Source of the DNA: Amoebidium appalachense
Lineage: Eukaryota > Ichthyosporea
Direction of reading: 5' to 3'
Assembly (NCBI GenBank): GCA_963693365.1
Contig: CAVNZM010000004.1
Coordinates: 12,648,001 to 12,712,000, forward strand
DNA: 64,000 nt
Each line of letters starts with the position of its first letter. Within the stretch, counting starts at the first letter, position 1. The notes under the pieces are model-generated. The model saw only the letters and a program-made list of their open reading frames with translations, had not been told where the DNA came from and ran no database searches. Below are positions 55,929 through 64,000 of the stretch, in pieces. The translations under genes were made by a program, and so were the position numbers.

Positions 55929-56548
55929 GTTTTCTGACCTTGAACTGTGTGCACGTGTGTAGTTGTTACGGTGTATGTTGTGAGTGGTGTGGGGTCCGAC
56001 GTAACATGGGAAAAAAGTCGTTCGACTTCGCACTATGATGCTTCGCACTTGTGAGCACTGCAGTGAGAAGGCTTGTCCCGGAATGTTTTGTTTTGGTGAG
56101 AAGGCTTGTGTGCACCGGCCCGGAATGTTTTGTTTTGGTGCAGATTTAGCCAATCCGTAAACGACTTCAGACGCACCAAAAAAGGCAACAATTTAAAAAA
56201 CTTTACTTCTATAGTAATCTTTACGCGCTTCTAATTGGCTACAGTGTTTGCCAGAAATATCGGGGGCTGCCCTCTGCCCAAGGCCTCTCATGGGCAGCTA
56301 CAACATGCTAAGTACATAGGCCTCACTCAGCTATTGACCGAGTAATATAAATTCTTAGAGATGCAATATATATCTAAAATTCTGAATATTTTTGCTCGTT
56401 TTTATGTATTGTTAATCGCTTTTTTGAACTCCCCTGCCTGCGAGGGCGGCGGGCACGGCCCACGTAGGTATGATTTTTTCTGCCCAGATCGGCATGCCGG
56501 AAACCCCATGAGCCACATTCCATAGATGACGGGCACAGCCTCTCTGGG
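55929..56548. other. Intergenic region between divergent genes
   Basis: Separates the HSPBAP1-like gene (minus) from the secreted-protein gene (plus). GAGAAGGCTTGT and CCCGGAATGTTTTGTTTTGG are each duplicated between 56068 and 56141. Confidence 0.5.
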
Positions 56549-56556
56549 TATATAAA
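56549..56556 (+). promoter_or_regulatory. TATA box of the secreted-protein gene
   Basis: TATATAAA, 127 bp upstream of the ATG at 56683. Confidence 0.55.
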
Positions 56557-56682
56557 GCCACTACAGTGAGACGCCCAGAGCAGAACTGACCAGAACAGAC
56601 AAAAGCAAGCGCACCGCGCAACAAAGCAACAACACATTCGAACAAAACTCCAGCACTCCTAATAATATTTTAATATTTCAGA

Positions 56683-57303
56683 ATGATTTCCCCCAAGACC
56701 GTCGCTGTCATGGCCCTGTCTTCCGCCCTTGCGGTGACAGTGTCTGGCATGGGCCATTCCATCGGCGAGTGCACGCTGACGCAGGGATACGCGTTGCAGT
56801 ACATCGACATCTCAGTGCAGAATCCTGTCACCGTCACCACAGAGACACTACGGGTCACGCCAAAGGCGGTAGGGAGCAACAGCTATGCGTATGCAACCAT
56901 CAACGCACAGCAGGGATATGACGTCACGGTGAACTATGTGTTCAGCCAGTCCATCCTCCCTGTGCCCTACAACGGCACCAACCCCAGCAACTGGAACACA
57001 GTCACGTGGGTGGGGTTCATGCACAGCAACTACAACACGGGGGAGTGCATCAGTGCCACCGGCCTCTCCAGATACCTGCCAAGCGGTGGGCTCACGTATG
57101 CGGACGAGGGACGGGACTATGCATACACAGAGGGGATGTTTGCAGCGCTGGACAGCAGCAGGAACACAGCCGGGTTCAAACTGGCCTTCAACTGGTTCAA
57201 TGCCACACAGTACCCCGGGGCATGTGGGTCGAGTGCCACCCACGGTTCAACACCACTGACCCAGTGCCTTGTGCCGGATGTTTTGCTTGGTGTGAGCGCA
57301 TAG
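56683..57303 (+). CDS. Unknown secreted protein with four cysteines, 206 aa
   Basis: Intronless, ATG to TAG. The N-terminus is a classic signal peptide: Lys5, then VAVMALSSALAVTV, with likely cleavage near residues 21-24. The mature part is polar, rich in Asn, Thr, Gly and Tyr, with four Cys (30, 122, 181, 195) that could form two disulfides, and possible N-glycosylation sites (NGT, NAT). Motifs such as VGFMHSNYNTGEC and FNWFNATQ may be conserved in a family I cannot name. A TATA box and AATAAA at the right distances suggest an expressed gene. The beta-rich look suggests a surface, adhesive or extracellular role, which is inference only. Confidence 0.75.
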   Translation: MISPKTVAVMALSSALAVTVSGMGHSIGECTLTQGYALQYIDISVQNPVTVTTETLRVTPKAVGSNSYAYATINAQQGYDVTVNYVFSQSILPVPYNGTNPSNWNTVTWVGFMHSNYNTGECISATGLSRYLPSGGLTYADEGRDYAYTEGMFAALDSSRNTAGFKLAFNWFNATQYPGACGSSATHGSTPLTQCLVPDVLLGVSA

Positions 57304-57401
57304 GTAGTATCGGGCATATTCTGTGCATGTATTGTGTGATGTTGCATTATATATAGATACCCATTCGTCAACCAACAACTTGCGCTATCTCCATAGCCTG
57401 A

Positions 57402-57407
57402 ATAAAC
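57402..57407 (+). terminator. Polyadenylation signal of the secreted-protein gene
   Basis: AATAAA about 100 bp after the stop. Confidence 0.6.
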
Positions 57408-57578
57408 GTAATACAGGCATACTGTAACATTTTACTAAAATACTTATATAACGATGATTTCACACATATGTATATGTGCGCATGCGTATGTCATTGCAGC
57501 CCAACGTTACCAGCTATGATTCTTGTCACCTTGGAGGTTACCGATAGATCTTGTCATTAAAAACATCATCTAATTTAC

Positions 57579-57987
57579 GAGGGACATACATGGATTCGAT
57601 TCTGTGCAGTTGCAGCCACATGTACAAGTCACGAGAAACGATCACGCAAAAAAAAGAAGAACAGATAAAGAGAAGAAAAGCATCAACTGCAACTCTGGCA
57701 AGCTGTGCCGCATTAAATTTTTTGAACATCAGGGCCGCGTTCATGACCTGTGAAGCTGTGCATACTGCGAGCTGAAACCATGACGGGTTGTGGATGTACT
57801 TTGATTTCAATGGCAAAAAGCATCAGGCCCGGGTACCATATCAGGAGCGGGCAATTTTTGAATTCTCCCTCCCCGGCCCCGCCGGGGAAAATTTGAGGTT
57901 TTTGGACCTCAAAGAAGTCAAATCCTGCAAAATCCACTACCGGGAGGCCAAAAAGGGTGATTTTACAAAAAATGAGGGACATACATG
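57579..57987. mobile_element. Probable 381-bp insertion flanked by 14-bp direct repeats
   Basis: GAGGGACATACATG occurs at 57579-57592 and again at 57974-57987, flanking 381 bp that share no simple repeat with their surroundings. The right end is A-rich (GATTTTACAAAAAAT). This has the form of a target-site duplication around a short non-autonomous element. No terminal inverted repeat was noticed, which favours a retroposed insert. Confidence 0.45.
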
Positions 57988-58702
57988 AAAAAGAGAAAAT
58001 GGGCGAGTTCAGTGGGCTGCCGATAAGTATATCTCGTGCTGGGCCGGTATACATGCTGCCGTGGTTGTTGCTGTAGACGGCAGTATGGCATCGCATGTGT
58101 CACGTGACCTGCACGTGAATGCGACCATGTGCAGGCACTGAGTCTAGGGGGATTTGTATGTGTGTTTTGGAGCACCGACAAGGCAGAGCCAGGGTGAGGG
58201 ATGTGTAAACATGGAGTTTAGGGAGATCGTGCTGCTATTGTAACATGTGCACAAAACAGCCACGTGCACCGGCACACTCCGGTGTACAGAACAATAATAT
58301 GCACATGCGTCACTGTAATATCATGTATGCGCATGCCGCACAAGGTTTAGGAGACCACCACAGTATATACTATTTTCTTTTGGTTGATATCCATGTAGGA
58401 ATGGTGTGTTGCAGTTGTCATGATCAGCCTGAGGCAGGCACGTGCACTCACTGAAACACTAGAACTCATGAATAAAAAATACATTCGCTAAAAACGGCAA
58501 GGTAAATTTGGGGCCAAGCTATTATTTCCCCCTTTTAAACGTTTTTTTAGCTCCAAGAACTTCGACGCCAAAATTTCTATATTTGGCCATCGTATATGAT
58601 AATGAACACGTGTACTTAAATTAAAGTAGTTATATAAATATGAGCGGCCCGTTACAAATACAGTGACGAAAAACAGTGACCCACGAGCAGTTTTTCTTTC
58701 TA

Positions 58703-58760
<58 letters not shown>

Positions 58761-60090
58761 ACACACACCAGACACACACACCACCACCACGGTGACCACC
58801 ACCACCACCACCACCACCACTCACCCCTTAAAAAAACCACACACATACGTGCACGTGTACACACACACACAGAACACCACCACCACCTCCACTGGACCCC
58901 ATTTCCTCGTTGTTTTCTTAAGCCTTCAGACCAGTCCTGCACACTGGAGTTAAACAATTGAATTCACCTAGGCTGACATGCATCCACCCCCCGCCTTCCA
59001 CTTCCCTCCCCCCCACCCCCTCCCCCCACCCCCCCCCACCCCCACCCCCTCCCCCTCGATGAAGAAGGGCCCCCGTAAGCCTTGGGGGGGGGGGGGGGGG
59101 GGGGGAGAGGGGAGGAGAGGGGGAGCTCTTGAGCCTCCGGGTAGGGAAGTGGGGTCCGGGGATCCGGAGAGGGAGGGGGGGGGGGGGGGGGGAAGGGGCA
59201 TATAATATTGGGCCTAGATATCATAGTATGGGGCCCCGGGGGAGGGGGAGAGGTGGGGGGGGGGAGGGGGGAGGATCCACGGGAAAGACCTTTAGGTGCA
59301 TGTTCTTATTTATACCCCCTTCGAATCATCCCCCTCTCCCCCCCCCCTCCCCCCCCCCTGAGTGCAGGCCGTGACGTAGCTACGATAACCCTGCAGAAGG
59401 CAACAAAAATGTATTAATTACTAGCACTATACATGTGTTCATAGTGCAGCTTGCACCACGTATGATCTCAGCAACTTTAAAGTAGTCACAAAGTTTAGTT
59501 ATTTTCATTATTTTCATTGCTCTGAACTCTATTACTCTGAAATGATCACCGTGCATGTGCCGCAAGATAACAACCCTATATGTGTGCAGCTGCTGCCTGC
59601 AGGTTAGACTCGCTGAAAAGACAATTGTCAGTGTGCATCCGACGCTTGCAGCTGCAGCTAGCCTCTGCAACATTAATACTTGCCAAGTGAATGCTCTTAC
59701 ACTTGATCATCATTCACTCAAAAAACCGAGGACCGACAGATTAAATATTAATGTCGATCCGAATGATCAGCAAGTGTCTATGCGTACTACTATATATACA
59801 CACACGTAAAATGCGAAGCTATCAGTTACAAGGCACACCTGCTGCACTGGCACACATACACATACACACCGGCAGATCGATGCTGTCAAAATTTACTTTC
59901 ATGTACTTCGTAGGTCCGACACAGGTGCACATGAACACGTACATATGTACAAGCCGCGCACACACCACACCACACATACACACACACACACACACACTCA
60001 CACACACACACGCACACACGCACACACGCACACACGCACACACGCACGCACGCACGCACACACACACACACACACACGCACGCACGCGCG

Positions 60091-60167
<77 letters not shown>

Positions 60168-60470
60168 CACTGGGTGCGCTCGCTGGGGATTAGTTTTTTG
60201 GCACGCTGTTGACTTTATCGTGTGTTTATTATTTGCTATTTATTGGCCAGCGGCCAACATTTAAAAATATACTATATACCTAAAAATAGATACTGACTAC
60301 GGCCAGCAGACATTATACACCTTCCAGGACACATTAACACCAATAGTCTAACACACCATACTCTCGATCACAAAGAATTCCTAACAAACAGAGAAAAGTG
60401 CAAAGGCTCTGTACTATTACTCAGATTCTAAATTTTAATTCTTTACAGTAAACTTCGGAATGAAAGCTAG

Positions 60471-60506
<36 letters not shown>

Positions 60507-60585
60507 CATGACTGTACGAAGAACAGGTATAACTTGAAGCACTACAACACATATGAGATCCGTTACATTGGTGTACATTCCAATA
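57988..60585. other. Gene-free region with C, CA and G tracts
   Basis: C(n)(AC)n at 58705-58770, a G tract at 59083-59106, and CA/CGCA repeats at 59970-60166. A poly-C tract at 60473-60503 lies just downstream of the minus-strand gene at 60586. No supported gene. Confidence 0.5.
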
Positions 60586-62255
60586 TTAGACACTAGTTTG
60601 GCTACTCTGACTACTCTGAGATCCTGATTGGCTGCCTGCAGACTTGCGGCCACGATTACTTTGCTTTCGATCGTGCCATTGCAGCTGCGTCTCTCCAGCA
60701 GGTGGCAACGCCAGGCCCAGCACAGCAGATGCACGAGAAGGGGGTGGGAACTGCCCACCAGCCGAGGGCTGGCCCACATGGCCCAAGTAAGGATGGGGAC
60801 CGTGCTGCGGCAGTAGCCCAGGCATGGGGAAGGCAGGGCCGGGCTGAGGCGGCATGATGCCCCACGGTGGGGGCCAGCCATGTGGGTGGTGCGGGCCTGG
60901 ATGGGGTGCAGGGGGCATGTGCGGCACATGGCCCTGCTGCATGTCAAGCGCGGGTGCTGGTGGCATGGCATCCTGATTGGCTGCAACCCAACGTGGGCAG
61001 CTCTTGGCCCGATTGGAGCCGGGGCAGCCCTTGCCCTGGCGGCCACACGTCTTGCAGGTCTTGGGGGCTCTCTGGGGTGGCTGCATAGGAGGGGGCACCG
61101 GCAAATCCATCTGCAGGGGCCCCTCAGGGCCAATGTTGCGATGCTTTTTGCCCACTAGCATGGGCAAGGGCCGCTCACGCTGCGCCCCTGCATCGACACC
61201 GTCTGGAACAGGGAGGGGTGGCAAGGGGGCAGGCCGTATGGTTGCTGGCACAGCGTCTGCCCTCTCCTCGCGCATACGCTTGCGGTGATCTGCCAGGCCC
61301 TCGTGTGTGGAGCGCTGTGCATGTGCCGTCTGCCAGGTCTTCCACTTGTCGAAATGCTTCTTGATGTAGGCCGCATCCTTCATGTAGATTCCCCCAGCCA
61401 CAGAGGCAGCCTTGTTGAAGTCTTGGGCCAAAGCCTCGAACAGCTGGCCGTTGGGCTTTGCATGTGCCTTGTAGGTGCCCAGGAGCAGCGTGCTGAATAG
61501 CTTGAGCTCCTGAGGGGTAAGCACCGGAAGGAAGGGGATGGCCACATGTTGCTTCTGCGCCAGGAACTTGTAGTCGCCCCTCAGTGCAGGGTCCGGCTGT
61601 GGTGCACCACGCGCCACCTGGTTGCCCCCCCCCCATGGCAGCACCGTCACCCTCCTCGACCTCACAGTCCTCTGGCCCGCCCATCACGCCATTGGCTGCA
61701 GGCTCGATGTTATCAGACGGAGGTGGGGGTGCGGGCACCGCAACTGGCTCCTGCGCCGGGGCATTGGCCACACAGGAGAGCGGGGCAAAGTTGAAGTACT
61801 CCTCCGGTAGCTTGTAGCAGCCTACGGGTACCCACTGGGGGTCGAGGTGATGGCCGTACAGCATCAGCGCCAGTGCCTCCATGTCGTCAACAATCCAGGG
61901 GCTGTAGTGGGGGGGCCCCGATGCCTGGCCCAGGCGGTTGCGGTAGTGTGCACGCAGGTTGTGGCGGTGGCGCCTATTGGACATGGTGGCGTCCAGCAGG
62001 CGCAGCGACATGCGTGTGGCCCCAAAGTGGGTGGCCAGGGGGTTGTGCACTGCCCCCTCCACCTCGTTGGTGCCCCGGATGCAGCGGTAGCGCATGAGCC
62101 CATCTGCGTCGGCAGTGGTCTCGTAGTAGAGGGGCAGGCCGGGGGGGTCCGACAGACAGCCATTTTGGGCGTGTTCGAGCAGCGACTGTGGGGGCACAAG
62201 CAAACATCAGAGAGATGGGTGGGTGGTGGTGGTGGTAGTGTGTGTGTATGTGTGT

Positions 62256-62286
<31 letters not shown>

Positions 62287-62367
62287 GGGGGGGGATGGGG
62301 TTGCTAAGGAAAAAAACGAGCAGGGAAAGGCAAAAAACAACTGGCTAGGCAGCAAGGGCCGTGCGGG

Positions 62368-62437
<70 letters not shown>

Positions 62438-63026
62438 ATGTTTGGGGGGGGGGAGGGGGGGGGGGGGGGGGGAGGCTAGGGTGTGCGTGTGTGTGCAGAT
62501 GAACCAAGGATGACAAATAAGCGAAGAATCTTTTCTGTGGTGGTGGAGTTGTTGGGCGCCTGCAGGGGGGGGGGGGGGGGGGGGGGGGGGGATGTTGCCT
62601 CGAGTCTTTCAAAGCCATCCTTCTTGAACAGAGGCTTGCCATCCGGTCCGGGCGGCACATCCTTGTAGGTGTTTTTGAACTCCACCAGCCGCGAGACCAG
62701 CGTGTATGGGTCGGGAATAACCCGCCGGATGCGCTCCATGAAGTAGCTCAGGTCGCCGCCCTTGAGCTCGGTTTCAATGTCGATGCCCTTCTGCTCCAGC
62801 ACCCCCTGTGAGGCAGGATGCCAATATTAATTTACTACGCACACTGCAATTTGGGTTTGGTAGACTTTGATACCTGCCGTTATTGTAGGACCCCTCCCCT
62901 CCACCCCCCCCATCTTCTCCCCCAACACAAGTAAAAAATGCATGTGGCTATTTCCCCCCACAACCCTACATTATTTCTCTCTAGGCATATGAATAACCCC
63001 CACTCTCCTCCCCCCTCCCCCCCCCC

Positions 63027-63060
<34 letters not shown>

Positions 63061-63914
63061 TGCCCCCCCTCTCTCTGAGGCTCAGGCTCTCTCTCTTCCC
63101 TCAGAAGTTTTGTCGAAGGTGTGCATGGTTGTGGGTGGAATGGTGAGTGTGTGCTAACGAGTGTATGTGTGTGTGCGCGTCAGTCACGCATGTTGTTGTT
63201 GCCGTTTTTTTTATTTTTATTTTTTATTTTTTATTTTGGGGGGGGGGGGAGGGGGGGGGGGGCACCTTCACATGTCCGTAATCCTCTTCATTCCACACAA
63301 ATATTGCCTCGCTGAGTGCGCGTGCGTACTCAGCCCTGCGGGGGTGTGACTTGTACGTGCCGTCCGCCGTGTTTGCAATGGAGTGGAAGGCGTCATTCAG
63401 CACAGTCTGCCACACCACCTCCCCAGGCGGTGCCTGGCCCAACATGCCCTCTCTGGGAGCTGCCTCGGGTCCCCCTGGGGCTGCCTCAAGGCCCCCCGGG
63501 GCTGCCTGGGGGTCCTGGGGGGGTGCCTGTGGGCCGGCAAGGGGTTGCTGCTGCTCGGCAGGGGGAGGACTGGCAGGGGGAGGGGCTGGGTCAGGGACCA
63601 CCGGCACCTCGGCACCTGGGTCCGGTGGGGGCTGAATGGGCCGTAGCCACTGCAGGTGCACCATCAGCTCAAAGGGCGGCGGGCCCAGCTCTCCCAGGGT
63701 CTTGCCCTTGTCGGGGCCAAAGGGCACCTGCATGGCCGGCGACAGCACCTGATCCACCCGCACCACTGCATGCTTCTTGCCCACCTTCATGCCCCCCCAG
63801 CGCTCCGGCTGCACAGCCAGCACCACCCCGGTGGCTGCTGCAGCATGTGGGCCCCGCCGGGGCACAATCTCAACCCCTTCACCGAGTGCCTTTGCATGAA
63901 GCCGCGCTGCATGT
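60586..63914 (-). CDS. Transposase-like protein with RGTN-EG motif, partial, one frame break
   Basis: Minus-strand exons: about 63914-63266 (its 5' side may continue past the window), 62805-62599 and 62185-60586, with phases joining. Landmarks in order: TVLNDAFHSI, FVWNEEDYGHVKGVLEQKGI, SRLVEFKNTYKDV, KPLFKKDGF, NGCLSDPPGLPLYYE, RCIRGTNEVEGAVHNP and NRRHRHN. This series recalls transposon-derived proteins common in fungi and some animals, where the D of 'DAFH' and the E of 'RGTN..EG' may be catalytic; that assignment is from memory. The end carries a zinc-knuckle-like CKTCGRQGKGC and His/Pro/Gln-rich sequence. Intron 2 would use a rare GC donor (GAG|GCAACA). In the last exon the coding sense changes frame at a 10-C run (61625-61634), so it is either a pseudogene or a homopolymer sequencing error. 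Confidence 0.55.
62376..62423. repeat. (CT)n microsatellite followed by (GT)n-G(n)
   Basis: Within intron 2 of the transposase-like gene; a G tract follows at 62444-62472. Confidence 0.95.
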
Positions 63915-64000
63915 CATAGAGGGAAGCAAAAAACTCAGCCAAAAAGCCACAGCACCAACGTTTTTCTCTTCGCTCCACAAAAATCAAATGCATATTCCTT

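Noticed and set aside
56374-56645. Cys-rich frames on the minus strand over the promoter of the secreted-protein gene
   Set aside because: They overlap the TATA box and leader of a better-supported gene and lack their own signals.

Overview
This is a nuclear eukaryotic window. Its genes have GT-AG introns, TATA boxes and AATAAA signals, and the space between exons is packed with simple repeats: poly-C/poly-G runs, (CT)n, (CA)n, (TA)n and minisatellites. The gene set points to a unicellular relative of animals, perhaps an ichthyosporean. It combines animal-type regulators (Akirin, an HSPBAP1-like JmjC protein, a probable PRAS40/Lobe-like TORC1 substrate) with a MetX-type homoserine acyltransferase, which animals lack. 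The species itself is an inference. No tRNA, rRNA or CRISPR array was seen.

Layout: (1) 1-5.7 kb holds two divergent intronless genes of unknown family around eleven 134-bp repeats rich in CCAAT boxes, then an E-box minisatellite, a 326-bp near-perfect palindrome and an 84-bp direct repeat. This block looks unlike the rest and may be an integrated virus or mobile element. (2) 7.1-13.2 kb holds a degenerate ORF and then a phase-consistent 7-exon gene with SWIM-like and Cys-cluster zinc motifs. (3) 14.4-15.3 kb is a five-copy satellite. (4) 17.1-18.4 kb is an intronless MetX-like gene with a probable mitochondrial transit peptide. (5) 20.3-24.8 kb is a 3-exon acidic protein of unknown function. 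(6) 26.1-36.8 kb is a 14-exon gene whose C-terminus resembles PRAS40, with a TOS-like motif and an Akt-type site. (7) 38.9-39.8 kb is Akirin (minus strand). (8) 40-46 kb is AT-rich and gene-poor, with a (TA)n tract, a 38-bp-arm hairpin, a tiny TATA-driven ORF and a broken non-LTR reverse transcriptase. (9) 46.4-49.4 kb is a 6-exon WrbA-type flavoprotein. (10) 51.3-55.9 kb is a 4-exon HSPBAP1-like JmjC gene (minus). (11) 56.7-57.3 kb is a secreted Cys protein. (12) 60.6-64 kb is a transposase-like gene (minus) running off the window edge.

The host genes do not form one pathway. The multi-exon models were built by hand from splice signals; exon phases join correctly throughout 7.7-13.2, 20.3-24.8, 26.1-36.8, 46.4-49.4 and 51.3-55.9 kb, which is the main support for them. 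A dispersed repeat family of about 100-170 bp next to poly-C tracts sits in the introns of two genes, and compound C(n)(AC)n tracts recur with a fixed polarity.
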